From positions 1 through 64,000 of IMG/VR virus record IMGVR_UViG_3300018421_000010: a stretch of DNA of 64,000 nt. One strand, given 5' to 3'. Numbering within the stretch: the first letter of the stretch is position 1; every line of letters begins with the position of its first letter. The position numbers were made by a program, and so were the translations under genes. Shown here piece by piece: positions 7,665 to 16,598 of the stretch. Below the pieces are notes generated by a model. The model saw only the letters and a program-made list of their open reading frames with translations, was not told where the DNA came from and searched no databases. This DNA is from a virus.

Positions 7665-9001
7665 CTTGATCTCAACTCTTGTTTTATAGTTTGTACAGCA
7701 ATATCTCTAAATGTTTGTTTAGAGTTTTCACTTAGTGCATCATATGATGCTTTAATAAGATTTATGTCAGCAACACCATATTCATTTATATATTCGGTTT
7801 TATAAACTGTTGAGACAGTAAAGTCGTCTAATTTTTTAATGCTTGATGTAATAGCAAGTACTTGTTCCGATACATTATTGCCTACAGTAGAACCGCTGTT
7901 TGCTGATAGGTTAGTATTAACAGTCGCTTCAATTGGAGCTTCTATAGATGCTGTAGGGAAGGTTGTATCAGTTAATCCTGATACACTAACATTTGTTTCT
8001 AAGCCTCTTGTTAATATTCCTGCTGCTTCTGATCTAACACCCGAACTATTTAACTGTTTAAAGTTTTTTACAGTATTAGCACCTGTAACAACTGCTTCTA
8101 TAAATCCACCTACAGACGTAAACGCTCTGCCAGTGCCAATTAGATCAAAAATATTTGCAACGCCTTCAACTACGCCTCCAGCACCAAATAATGTAGCACT
8201 GCCACCGCCAGCTGGAGTAATTGGACTAAACTGTTTGTCATAGTGTCTTTCGGCAAAACCTGCAGGAGTATCTGGTTTAACTGTACCTGGATTATGATAA
8301 AGCACTGCTTCATATGATACTGACATTTGGCTTTCAGCTGTTTCACCACCTGCACTTGAATTAACATCTGAATGACTCCAGCTGTTAATTACAGGATTAA
8401 TCAAAGTATAGGTAAAGTGTCTATGTCTTGACAGTTGACTTATTTGAATACTTGTAAAGAAACGTTTTTTGCTTCCTGCATTATTATAGTCTAAACCATA
8501 TGCACCAGTATATTGTTCAAACGGATTTAAACTAAATGCACTGTTAAATCCTTGCGGATTACCTGATGTATCTTCACTAAATCCTACACCTTGATAGTTT
8601 CCATCAGCAAACATGTATTTGTAGTATGCTTTCCACATGTCTGTTGTTGTGTTATTGTTATCATCATGAAATGCTATGTTGACAGGATCGTAATTGATTT
8701 TAGTAGTTACAATTCTTTTTCTATTGTACTGGTTAACTACACTTGTTTCCATATTAAACTTGGGTAGTTCAGCACTCTTAACAAGCATGTTAAGTTCTAC
8801 TTTATCGTATCCTGCACCAAGTGTTTTAACAGCCGGATTAATGTTGAATACAACATGATATAGGAATTTAGTTTTTGGAGCCAGACGGAAATAGTCGTCT
8901 GTAAAGAGTCTAGCTGCGTGTTGAAAATCCCCAAGATTACCTTTTGGGTTAAGAACACCACCTAAAACATTGTCAAGAAATCCGTTAAGTTTATTTGCCA
9001 T
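7661..9001 (-). CDS. Baseplate/tail-tube initiator protein (gp48/gp54-like)
   Basis: 446 residues. The N-terminal half resembles the tail-tube fold used by gp19 and by the tube-initiating baseplate proteins: LVKSAELPKFNMETSVV, then a strand-rich region through DMWKAYYKYMFADG, with YNRKRIVTTKINYDPV between. The C-terminal 200 residues are Ala/Ser/Val-rich and low in complexity. Such proteins cap the baseplate hub and start tube polymerisation. I cannot decide between gp48 and gp54. A terminator separates it from gp19, and a late motif lies 4 nt before the ATG. Confidence 0.65.
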   Translation of the reverse strand: MANKLNGFLDNVLGGVLNPKGNLGDFQHAARLFTDDYFRLAPKTKFLYHVVFNINPAVKTLGAGYDKVELNMLVKSAELPKFNMETSVVNQYNRKRIVTTKINYDPVNIAFHDDNNNTTTDMWKAYYKYMFADGNYQGVGFSEDTSGNPQGFNSAFSLNPFEQYTGAYGLDYNNAGSKKRFFTSIQISQLSRHRHFTYTLINPVINSWSHSDVNSSAGGETAESQMSVSYEAVLYHNPGTVKPDTPAGFAERHYDKQFSPITPAGGGSATLFGAGGVVEGVANIFDLIGTGRAFTSVGGFIEAVVTGANTVKNFKQLNSSGVRSEAAGILTRGLETNVSVSGLTDTTFPTASIEAPIEATVNTNLSANSGSTVGNNVSEQVLAITSSIKKLDDFTVSTVYKTEYINEYGVADINLIKASYDALSENSKQTFRDIAVQTIKQELRSR

Positions 9002-9005
9002 AATA

Positions 9006-9014
9006 ATATTTATC
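9006..9014 (-). promoter_or_regulatory. Late-promoter-like motif before the tube-initiator gene
   Basis: GATAAATAT on the minus strand, 4 nt before the ATG at 9001, downstream of the gp19 terminator. An AAAGG overlaps its upstream side but is too far from the ATG for ordinary initiation. Confidence 0.5.
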
Positions 9015-9040
9015 CTTTATATTATATGGGTATAAAATAG

Positions 9041-9065
9041 AAAAAAGGGGACCATAAAGATCCCC
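9041..9065 (-). terminator. Intrinsic terminator after gp19
   Basis: GGGGA and TCCCC form a short stem around nine bases, followed on the minus strand by a run of six T. It separates gp19 from the next gene. Confidence 0.75.
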
Positions 9066-9092
9066 TTGAATACATCAACTCTTTTCTATTTC

Positions 9093-9719
9093 TTAGACGC
9101 CGCCGCCAGTTACTAGTGTACCTAGTGAACGTCCGACAGTTGAACCAATACCAGTACCTTGTGGTGACTGGATTGCGTTGTCGTAACGTACAGCAAGTGT
9201 AACTGTTACTGGTTCGTTAGCTGAGTAACTTAGCTGGTTGTAGTTTGCGTTTTCAACGTAGCAACCATATAGTTCAAATGTTTCTAATACTTGTGGAACA
9301 TTTGCACCGTTACCACCATCTAGTATTTCAATACGTGTTGTGAACTTGTAATCAATACCTGATGCTGCACTTGACTGCTCGTAGAAGTCAAATTGTTTCT
9401 GTAGTTGTTCGCCAACTAGTTTTTGAACGTTGTTGTTTACATCTTCACGCAAGTTAATTGTGATTGGTTCCCAACTATGCTTACCTGCTAGGTAAACACG
9501 TGAGTTGTAAACATCAAGTGTCATTTGTTCAAAACCAACAGTTGGACGAGTTACGTCTACAACTTGTTTTGTTAATTCTGTTGTTGGTGTTGACACGCCA
9601 AAGTTTTCTAAAGTAAGGCGGAAGCGATACTGTAGCTTTGGCATGAGCAGACCTTGGTTACTAGCAGAATCACTGCTAGCCAAAGGTACTGTAAATTTTG
9701 AAAGAGTTGATATAGCCAT
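9093..9719 (-). CDS. 19: Tail tube protein gp19-like
   Basis: 208 residues; T4 gp19 has 163. The start includes LLMPKLQYRFRLTLENFG, followed by TKQVVDVTRPTVGFEQ and LDVYNSRVYLAGKHSWEP, the strand pattern and conserved segments of myovirus tube proteins. The end has NYNQLSYSANEPVTVTLAVRYD, the typical closing strands. Hexameric rings stack to form the inner tube that carries DNA. It lies directly downstream of the sheath gene with its own late promoter and a GGAG site, and a terminator follows, as expected for a highly expressed single gene. Confidence 0.92.
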   Translation of the reverse strand: MAISTLSKFTVPLASSDSASNQGLLMPKLQYRFRLTLENFGVSTPTTELTKQVVDVTRPTVGFEQMTLDVYNSRVYLAGKHSWEPITINLREDVNNNVQKLVGEQLQKQFDFYEQSSAASGIDYKFTTRIEILDGGNGANVPQVLETFELYGCYVENANYNQLSYSANEPVTVTLAVRYDNAIQSPQGTGIGSTVGRSLGTLVTGGGV

Positions 9720-9745
9720 TTAAATTTGCTCCTGTTTTCTTATAA

Positions 9746-9754
9746 GTATTTATC
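9746..9754 (-). promoter_or_regulatory. Late promoter motif for gp19
   Basis: GATAAATAC on the minus strand, 26 nt before the gp19 ATG, with a GGAG ribosome-binding site in the leader. Confidence 0.6.
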
Positions 9755-12700
9755 TTATCCTAAGCTCGCAATTTCACCGGTATTTTTCAAACGTAGCGGA
9801 ATGTAAATAAATTCTACTGCTTTTACTGGTTCAATAGCAATATCTACAAAAAGCTGGTTACGGTCAATTCTGCTTGGTGTGTTGTTTGACTCGTCACATA
9901 CAACTAAGAAGTCATATAGTGCTCTTTGTCCAACTAGTTCAAGCATCAAACTCTCAACCTGTTGTTTGATCTCATCACGTGTGATCTTATCGTTTGGTTC
10001 AAAGATATAAGGCTTAGCAAGAGCATTTAGCTGTCTACGTAAGTATACAACAAGTCTTGCAACGTTAATTCTATCTAGTGCAGAAGCATTTCTTGCACGA
10101 GTCTTTTGACCCATACATACAACACCGCTACCTGTAATAAATGTAACTGGGTTAACATTTACATTGTATAGAACATTACGCTGACCTTCGTTTAGAGCGA
10201 TTGTTCTAAATTCGCCTTCAGCATCTACATAACCAACTGCACTTGCATTAGTTACGCCACCACGTCTTGTACCTGCTGGTGCAAACCATGGATAAGCAAC
10301 TTGGTCACTTAGTGCAATAGTTCTTAGCATCATATGTGAAGCTGGAACAACAATATTGTTACCAAAGTTATCACTTGTAATACCACTTGGGTAGTAAACA
10401 CCTAGGTATTCATCTGAAGTAACAAGACCTGAGTCACTGTCTTCAAATGCACCTTCTACGTTGTTACCCCAGTTGTTTAGTGATGTACCACTTGAGTTAA
10501 GTCTAAATGGAGTGTCACCAACAACAAATGCTGTTAAGCCTCTGTCTACGTTTAGTGAAACCATTTCGCCAATTAGCTCTGGGTAACCTGGGCAAGAAAT
10601 TAGGTTGTAGTTTAGACCTTCTTCATCACGCATACGTTCGTTGCTGTTAACTAGAGCTTGTAGTGCTCTTACAACAACTTTACGCTGTGCTTTACGTCCA
10701 AACGCACCTGAACCGTCTTCGTTGTTTGTTGAAACTGTTACCCAACGATGTGGATAGTAGTTACTCATTGAACTACCGTCATCTGTACCGCGTTGATTTT
10801 CTTCTGTTAGTGGAACATAGTTACGACGGAATTCTTTTACGTTAAATCCGCTTCTACGTGTGTTCCATAGTAGCATACCACGTGGGTAAAGTGCTGGATC
10901 TGGAGCATCGTGATCTAAGTAGCTGCTTAGTAGTAGCTCTTCAATTGATGCTTGATCTAATCCTGTTGAATTACCACCTGATACGCCCCAACGTGCATCT
11001 GCAAATAGGATACCGTCTTCAGTTGTTTGGTCTGTGTTATCTAGTAAGAACCAAGTACCTGCTTGAGTATAACGATATACTTGTGGGTAGTTTTCTAAGT
11101 CTGCTGTGCTAATCCAAATATCGCCTGATTCTAGTGCTGATGTACCATCTTGTCTTACAAATGGCTGTGTAGCACTAATGATTGGGCCTGGATATGAAGG
11201 ATTAACTTCTTTGTATCCTCTCCAGTTAGTACCGTCATGAATCATAATGTCAACTTCGTCAACAATTGAATTGTACCATAGAGCACCGTCTGCTGTTAGG
11301 CTTGTTGGATTGTCTGGAGTTGATTGTGGTGCAAGATATTTCCATCCACTTGCTACAAGGTTATGTACATCGTCGCCGCCTGGTGCACCATAAAGGTTAG
11401 TAGTACCAACCCCTGCACTTACAAAAGCACTAAAGCCTGCTGTGCTGAATGGAAGGTTAGCACCGTCTCCAATACGGAAATCACCACCAGTTGCATGTGT
11501 AATTACAACTCTGTTGCTATTATCAATGCTTGCTGAAACGTGTAGTAGTCCTAGTGAGTTAATGGATGCTGCAAAACGCTCTGCACTTGTTGTTGCATCA
11601 CCTGAGCCAGTAAAGCTACCTACTTTAGAATGTAGCACTGAACTGTTTGGTCTTGTTTCACTTAGTGTGTAATCATATACAACACCGTTAGTAAATGTAC
11701 TGTTAGCAATAATTGTTGATTTAATGCTTACTGCACCTAGTACTTCTCTACGGAAGATTTTAAATGTTGCTAGTGCAGGAGTAGCATCAGCACCTAGTGT
11801 TTCACCTGCGTTAGTTTGTACATATAGTGTACCAACGCCTAGGTTTGCACCACCTGCTGCTCTGTCTAAGTTATAAATTGCATCGTGGTTTGTTGGATAC
11901 AATGGAGCTGACTGCTCGTCAAATAGTTTTGTTGCATCGTTCCAAATTTTAATACGCCATTTTGCACCACCGTTTGGATCAGTTGTTTTAACCCAAACAC
12001 TACCAGTTGGTTTGTTAACGTCAACGCCGTTGTCTTTCCATTCTGGAACTTGTGTATGTGGTGTCATTTGTAGTGCTGGTGGAAAATAAGTTCCTGAAGC
12101 AACACCAATTGCACTGTTAGCTGCGTCAGCTGCTACAAGTGTACCACTTAGTGTAATACCACTTGCTGTTGCTGTTGCTGTACCAGTGTTATCTAGTGCA
12201 TTGCTTACATAAAGTTCAAACTTACCATTTACTACTGCTGCTGATATAACGCTCGACTTACCAGCTGCTGCAATTTGACTGTTTACTTCTGTAACAAGTG
12301 TTGATAGTGCTTGTGTTCCTGTACCACCAACTGTTGCAGTAATGCTTAAATTTGCTGCACCGTTTACTCCATTAATAATTAGAGTATCACCGGACTCTAC
12401 TGTTGGAGATGATTTTGTGCCGACTACGGTTGGCCAAGCCATAGACCATGCATTTGAACCTACTTCTACCCAAGTACCTGCGTTAGCGGCTGATTTATAC
12501 CACATACGCTTGATTGGATATAGTGTTGTAGCTGTTACTGCATATTCGCCAATTGTACCAATACCTGCTTTAGGTGCAGTGTTATCCATTTCGGAATCAC
12601 TTGTAATTACTCTTGGTGTAATTTCTTTAAACTTCTGTCCTCCTGATAATGTAGCAGGAGCATTGTTCCATTCAAAGATACCCCAGCTTGTTGCTGAAGT

Positions 12701-13114
12701 GTCTAACCAATATGTTCCTGCTTCCGGATCAGCTGCTGGTTCTTCAGCAGTTGCAGTTAATTCAGTTAGGTTTACGTCTGCACGTACGATGTAAGCTCTG
12801 TTAGCTACACCTAAGAAACTGTATGCTGCTTGCAGACCATATTCATTTTGTTCGCCGCCGTGTACTGCTGCACCGCTTGCATCAGTAATAAAAGTTGGGT
12901 CGCCAAATGTTTCTGCAAGTTCTCTTTGTGAAGTAATTGTAAATACTTCTCCAGCATTTGCTTTGGTTGTACCCGCTGCAATGCCAGTATTTGAACTGTT
13001 TGTTTTGTCCTGACCGGACGCAACAATTATAAGTGGTGTTGTACCTGGTTCAGCGGGAGTATAAAAACTCTCGTCAATTACGCTAACCTGTACGCCTGGT
13101 GATTCTAAAGCCAT
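9755..13114 (-). CDS. 18: Contractile tail sheath protein gp18-like, with large insertions
   Basis: 1119 residues, against 659 in T4. The N-terminus, SPGVQVSVIDESFY, and the C-terminal domain (DKITRDEIKQQVESLML near 1045, then YDFLVVCDESNNTP and EPVKAVEFIYIPLRL) are the conserved polymerising core of myovirus sheaths. About 400 extra residues lie in the middle, rich in Gly, Thr, Ser and Ala, with DGTNW-type hairpins and repeated WKDNG/WYNS stretches. They probably form surface domains on the sheath. The gene is preceded by a late motif and an AGGAG site. Function in contraction is certain; the role of the insertions is unknown. Confidence 0.92.
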   Translation of the reverse strand: MALESPGVQVSVIDESFYTPAEPGTTPLIIVASGQDKTNSSNTGIAAGTTKANAGEVFTITSQRELAETFGDPTFITDASGAAVHGGEQNEYGLQAAYSFLGVANRAYIVRADVNLTELTATAEEPAADPEAGTYWLDTSATSWGIFEWNNAPATLSGGQKFKEITPRVITSDSEMDNTAPKAGIGTIGEYAVTATTLYPIKRMWYKSAANAGTWVEVGSNAWSMAWPTVVGTKSSPTVESGDTLIINGVNGAANLSITATVGGTGTQALSTLVTEVNSQIAAAGKSSVISAAVVNGKFELYVSNALDNTGTATATASGITLSGTLVAADAANSAIGVASGTYFPPALQMTPHTQVPEWKDNGVDVNKPTGSVWVKTTDPNGGAKWRIKIWNDATKLFDEQSAPLYPTNHDAIYNLDRAAGGANLGVGTLYVQTNAGETLGADATPALATFKIFRREVLGAVSIKSTIIANSTFTNGVVYDYTLSETRPNSSVLHSKVGSFTGSGDATTSAERFAASINSLGLLHVSASIDNSNRVVITHATGGDFRIGDGANLPFSTAGFSAFVSAGVGTTNLYGAPGGDDVHNLVASGWKYLAPQSTPDNPTSLTADGALWYNSIVDEVDIMIHDGTNWRGYKEVNPSYPGPIISATQPFVRQDGTSALESGDIWISTADLENYPQVYRYTQAGTWFLLDNTDQTTEDGILFADARWGVSGGNSTGLDQASIEELLLSSYLDHDAPDPALYPRGMLLWNTRRSGFNVKEFRRNYVPLTEENQRGTDDGSSMSNYYPHRWVTVSTNNEDGSGAFGRKAQRKVVVRALQALVNSNERMRDEEGLNYNLISCPGYPELIGEMVSLNVDRGLTAFVVGDTPFRLNSSGTSLNNWGNNVEGAFEDSDSGLVTSDEYLGVYYPSGITSDNFGNNIVVPASHMMLRTIALSDQVAYPWFAPAGTRRGGVTNASAVGYVDAEGEFRTIALNEGQRNVLYNVNVNPVTFITGSGVVCMGQKTRARNASALDRINVARLVVYLRRQLNALAKPYIFEPNDKITRDEIKQQVESLMLELVGQRALYDFLVVCDESNNTPSRIDRNQLFVDIAIEPVKAVEFIYIPLRLKNTGEIASLG

Positions 13115-13150
13115 TTTAATTTTCTCCTATGAGCGTTTGTTACTTTATAT

Positions 13151-13158
13151 TATTTAGC
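13151..13158 (-). promoter_or_regulatory. Late promoter motif for gp18
   Basis: GCTAAATA on the minus strand, 36 nt before the gp18 ATG, with AGGAG in the leader. Confidence 0.5.
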
Positions 13159-13213
13159 ACTTTTGTATCAAAACCCACTGTTAAACCACTCCAAAAAGGT
13201 ACCATAAAGGGCA

Positions 13214-13222
13214 GCTAAATAC
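13214..13222 (+). promoter_or_regulatory. Late-promoter-like motif before the HNH gene
   Basis: GCTAAATAC on the plus strand ends 3 nt before the ATG at 13226. No ribosome-binding site follows. If functional, the transcript would begin at or near the start codon. Confidence 0.35.
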
Positions 13223-13225
13223 AAT

Positions 13226-13564
13226 ATGAGACCATTATGCAAGAGTTGTAATAAGAAACCTTCTGCAATTAACTATCGAAAAGGTAATAAGATCTATTAT
13301 AGGTCAAAATGTGAAAGTTGTGCAAGGTATGGAGGGCCACGAGGAGTTCCTCTGTGGCAACAACTTGGATATGAAATGAAAACTGTGTGCGAGAAGTGTG
13401 GTTATAAAAGCAAACACACTGAACAGTTTAATGTATATCATATAGATGGCAATCTACAAAACTGTAGACCAACAAACTTAAAAACTATTTGTGCTAACTG
13501 TCAGAGAATTCTTCAAAAGGACGGTGTACGTTGGAAACAAGGTGACCTAGTCCCCGACTTCTAA
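13226..13564 (+). CDS. HNH-type zinc-finger protein, putative endonuclease
   Basis: 112 residues and the only plus-strand gene in the first 21 kb. It has four CxxC pairs (C5/C8, C29/C32, C55/C58, C89/C92) and an HNH-like core: YHIDGN with H72, then N84-L85 and CANC. This arrangement matches small HNH proteins of marine T4-like phages and free-standing homing-type nucleases. Its role could be DNA cutting during packaging or homing; activity is not shown. Its last 71 bases overlap the end of the convergent kinase gene. It may be a mobile insertion between gp18 and the kinase. Confidence 0.75.
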   Translation: MRPLCKSCNKKPSAINYRKGNKIYYRSKCESCARYGGPRGVPLWQQLGYEMKTVCEKCGYKSKHTEQFNVYHIDGNLQNCRPTNLKTICANCQRILQKDGVRWKQGDLVPDF

Positions 13565-14054
13565 AAATAGTTCGCATCAGTGTGCTAACATTTCTTTCTA
13601 ATCTTTTTAAATCGCCGTTGTTGTCAATAGTGTAATCACACATCCATTGTTCAATGCTCATTGAACTAGGATCTTCTTTAGGCAAATGATCTGAACGATC
13701 TACCCAAATTGCATAGTCAAATATTTCTTCGTTTTGCATAGCAAAGAATTCACGCTTGTTACGCAAGCCGCAGTATATTTGATTTTGAGCAAACAAATTG
13801 CGACCAAGTCGTGCTAGATCATCTTTACAATAGTCATGAATCATATTATACCATTCTGTACGATGATTGTGCCTATCTGCGTAGCACTCTTCTTCGTTAG
13901 AGTAGCCGTACTTGTCTTTTAAATCATTGAATATAAACAGTTCTGAACAGAACTTAGAACTTGATTGAAAAGTATATCCATACTTTTCTAACATTTCACA
14001 GACAGTATCTTTGCCATGACGACCATGGCCTACTACTAATAATTTGGGCAACAC
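13494..14054 (-). CDS. Deoxynucleoside monophosphate kinase-like P-loop protein
   Basis: 186 residues. A P-loop at residues 9-16, GHGRHGKD followed by T, and a lid-like DARLGR..LF segment fit the dNMP/adenylate-kinase class such as T4 gp1, which phosphorylates dNMPs for phage DNA synthesis. The start is a GTG at 14054, preceded by AAGGAG about ten bases upstream; there is no nearby ATG. Its 3' end overlaps the convergent HNH gene. Substrate cannot be told from sequence. Confidence 0.75.
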   Translation of the reverse strand: MLPKLLVVGHGRHGKDTVCEMLEKYGYTFQSSSKFCSELFIFNDLKDKYGYSNEEECYADRHNHRTEWYNMIHDYCKDDLARLGRNLFAQNQIYCGLRNKREFFAMQNEEIFDYAIWVDRSDHLPKEDPSSMSIEQWMCDYTIDNNGDLKRLERNVSTLMRTIFRSRGLGHLVSNVHRPFEEFSDS

Positions 14055-14092
14055 AGTAGATAATCTCCTTAACTATACTGTGTATTATATGT

Positions 14093-14287
14093 TCAACTAG
14101 AACGCTTGTCAAGCATTTTTTTATATGCTTCTTCAAAACCTTCTTCGTGAACACAATTTTCGTGATTGCCCCAAAGACGTTTAAAATATCCGTCTGCACA
14201 TTCTAATATTGTTCTTTCTGGAGCGTTGAGGTGGCCTTTAACAATCCAAAAAAGCCTGTGGGCTTCTTTGTATTCAGCCTCTGACAT
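14093..14287 (-). CDS. Small hypothetical protein
   Basis: 64 residues, helical, with three Trp/Phe-rich turns (RLFWIVKGHL, YFKRLWGNHENC). I do not recognise it. The ATG overlaps the stop codon of the neck gene gp13 by 1 nt, so translation is likely coupled. The overlapping ORF in another frame (13996-14199) is judged a shadow. Confidence 0.55.
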   Translation of the reverse strand: MSEAEYKEAHRLFWIVKGHLNAPERTILECADGYFKRLWGNHENCVHEEGFEEAYKKMLDKRSS

Positions 14288-15045
14288 TAGCCAATAATAA
14301 ACCCGTAGCCGTTACCGCCAGCAATGTTCATTTTAACTTCTTCTTCAAGTTTTTCCATTTCAGCAGTTGCTTCTGCTTTAAGTGCATCACCGTTAAGTGT
14401 TGATCCACCTTGTGGACCTGCAATAGTAGCAAACTTTGAACGTGCTTCGCCTAGCATAAATTTACAAGCAGCAAGTGTATAATCTTTAAGCCACTGCTTT
14501 GCATATGTATCAGTTAATAGTGAAATGTCTGGTTTATAATTGTATGTGTATACTAGTACTTCTTCTTCGGTTCTTGGACGTTGTAATATTGTAAGTTGTT
14601 TGTTATTGTTGTTATACTTAAATTCAATAAAACTACCAAACATACGTCCTACAAGTTCTTGATAACCTGAAAATAGTTCGTATGTTAATAAGCCGCCAAT
14701 TGAACTTGAACTTAGTAGATATGTATTTGTGTATGCAAGGTTGAATGGTTCAAACAATGTGCCGCCATCACCGCCGCCACTGCGTGATCCAATTGAACGT
14801 CTATACATTTTGCGAACTTCAATTACTTCGTCTGGCAATGTATATACGTTTTGATCTGTAACCAAAGTTAAAAAACTATAACTTTCTTCTACTGCATGAT
14901 CTGAACGCTGTCTATATCTAGTTAGAGCTTTTTCTAGTGCAATTTCATAATGCCTTGGATCAAGTTCAACATCAACCATGCCTCCGCCAAGCATAGCGTC
15001 TACATAGTCAAATATTTTACTTTTTTCTTCGGTTAAGTTTGCCAT
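14287..15045 (-). CDS. 13: Neck protein gp13-like
   Basis: 252 residues; T4 gp13 has 309. The start, EEKSKIFDYVDAMLGGGMVDVELDP followed by HYEIALEKALTRYRQRS, and the central IEFKYNNNNKQLTILQRP are features of marine T4-like gp13. The family forms the neck ring that closes the filled head and joins it to the tail together with gp14. It heads a cluster of tail-completion genes; the partner gp14 lies on the opposite strand at 21343. The protein has no enzymatic motif, as expected. Confidence 0.8.
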   Translation of the reverse strand: MANLTEEKSKIFDYVDAMLGGGMVDVELDPRHYEIALEKALTRYRQRSDHAVEESYSFLTLVTDQNVYTLPDEVIEVRKMYRRSIGSRSGGGDGGTLFEPFNLAYTNTYLLSSSSIGGLLTYELFSGYQELVGRMFGSFIEFKYNNNNKQLTILQRPRTEEEVLVYTYNYKPDISLLTDTYAKQWLKDYTLAACKFMLGEARSKFATIAGPQGGSTLNGDALKAEATAEMEKLEEEVKMNIAGGNGYGFIIG

Positions 15046-15055
15046 AAATCAATCC

Positions 15056-16594
15056 TTACGCTGCAAATGTAGCATTAGTTATTTGCACACAGAATGTTGC
15101 TAATAAGTTTGCTCTGTTTGTAGTCACTCCGTTTTCAATAATTGGAATTGCTTTTAGATGTCTTTGATCAATACCATTAAGTGTTGAAATTCCATTTGGT
15201 GTTACATCGCTGTGAGCTGAATATAGTTCGTCAACAACAATCAAATATTTACTTGACGGAGAAATATGTGGGTGTATAGTGTAGTTTGCATTAGTTGCAT
15301 AACCTGCACCAGTTTCAATATAGCCAACTACAAGTGCCCAGTGACCAACACTGTCTTCAAAGTCATCTGCTCCACCTACATAATAGTTTTCGTTGTTAGG
15401 TCCTGATGTTGTAAGTGTACCCCAATCGTAAAATTTAATAGGTAAGCTCTTACATAGGCTTGCTCCGCCTACTGTTTCAGGAGCAAGTTTATTTGCAGGA
15501 GTAGTTTTTTCTGTAATGTTCCAATGTCTAAAACATGCAAAGAAAGGACGATTGTTTGCAATTTCATCTCTAACAGTTTGGAAGTTAGTGTCAAAGTTTT
15601 CCATCAATGTTGATGCATACCCTTCGTTTGCAAGTGGATCTGGAAATATATCTTGTGTGTTATAACTAATTGAAGCATCTGTTGCTTGCAATGCACCTTC
15701 GCCAATATGGTTTAACCAAGCACGGAAACCTAGTACAAAATTCCCAATACTTGTACCATAAGTTACTGCGGCATTTAATGCAGCACAATCAGCTGCACCA
15801 GTACCATTAGTACCAATATACCAACCAAAGTCTGTAACATTGCTCGATGCTTGTGTTGCGTGTGTTACAGTGTTTGCAGGTCTTGCAGCATCATAGCAAT
15901 GATCTAACCACTGTGCATCACCTTGTACATATGTGCCTGTGCTTGGATAGTCTGCACCATCACCAAATGTACTAAATGGACCGTAACGGTTTTCTATAAA
16001 TCCTAAGTAGTTTGAACATGCTGTTGGACCACTCCAACCATACACTGCTTCTTGTGCTACGTTAACTGTATCATAGTTGTATGGATTATCCCACATTGCT
16101 GGTTGATAATCGCAAGTTACTAATTGTACGTTGTTAGCAGCCATTTCTGTTTCACTAGGACGTAGTCTACGGTAATTTAAGTTAGTACCTGCACTAGAAG
16201 TATTAGTGTCCCAACGAGAATTTGTGCCATCATACACAAATAATGTTTCTAAATTTTTATCATCTAATACTAACGTTTTGTTATCGCCTAAGAATGTGTT
16301 AACATATGTACCATCTGGAACTACACCAGTAGTTCTAAAGTCAATAGGATGACTTGCTCTTACACTCACTGCGTTAGTAAGATGTCCGTAGCCTTTTACT
16401 ATAATTCTTACTGTATCTCCATCTGCTGGTGTTGCAGCTAGTGTTACAGCAAATCCTGGTAAGTAATCATTTAGTGTATCATTGCCTGCTCTTACAGCAG
16501 AGTCAACAATAATAGTATCACCATTACCTGCTGCGTAAGAGTCTTCAACTGTTTTTGTTTTACTTGCTGCGTTTCTTATTTCTGCTAAAAACAT
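15056..16594 (-). CDS. Structural protein with cysteine-peptidase-like domain
   Basis: 512 residues. The first 140 form a beta-rich domain typical of neck/fibre decorations (FVYDGTNSRWDT near 119-130). From about 180 the sequence looks like a papain/C39-type fold: SGPTACSNYLGFIE with C193, GHWALVVGY with H418, and KYLIVVDELYS with D455 would form a Cys-His-Asp triad. It may process a phage or host protein, or be a degenerate, carbohydrate-binding relative. It sits 4 nt upstream of the fibre-type neighbour and 10 nt from gp13. I could not match it to a named phage family. Confidence 0.6.
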   Translation of the reverse strand: MFLAEIRNAASKTKTVEDSYAAGNGDTIIVDSAVRAGNDTLNDYLPGFAVTLAATPADGDTVRIIVKGYGHLTNAVSVRASHPIDFRTTGVVPDGTYVNTFLGDNKTLVLDDKNLETLFVYDGTNSRWDTNTSSAGTNLNYRRLRPSETEMAANNVQLVTCDYQPAMWDNPYNYDTVNVAQEAVYGWSGPTACSNYLGFIENRYGPFSTFGDGADYPSTGTYVQGDAQWLDHCYDAARPANTVTHATQASSNVTDFGWYIGTNGTGAADCAALNAAVTYGTSIGNFVLGFRAWLNHIGEGALQATDASISYNTQDIFPDPLANEGYASTLMENFDTNFQTVRDEIANNRPFFACFRHWNITEKTTPANKLAPETVGGASLCKSLPIKFYDWGTLTTSGPNNENYYVGGADDFEDSVGHWALVVGYIETGAGYATNANYTIHPHISPSSKYLIVVDELYSAHSDVTPNGISTLNGIDQRHLKAIPIIENGVTTNRANLLATFCVQITNATFAA

Positions 16595-16598
16595 TATA

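Noticed and set aside
12342-12794. Plus-strand frame of 150 codons inside the sheath gene
   Set aside because: Opposite a certain sheath gene, low-complexity translation and no start signal; the same holds for other frames inside the fibre genes.
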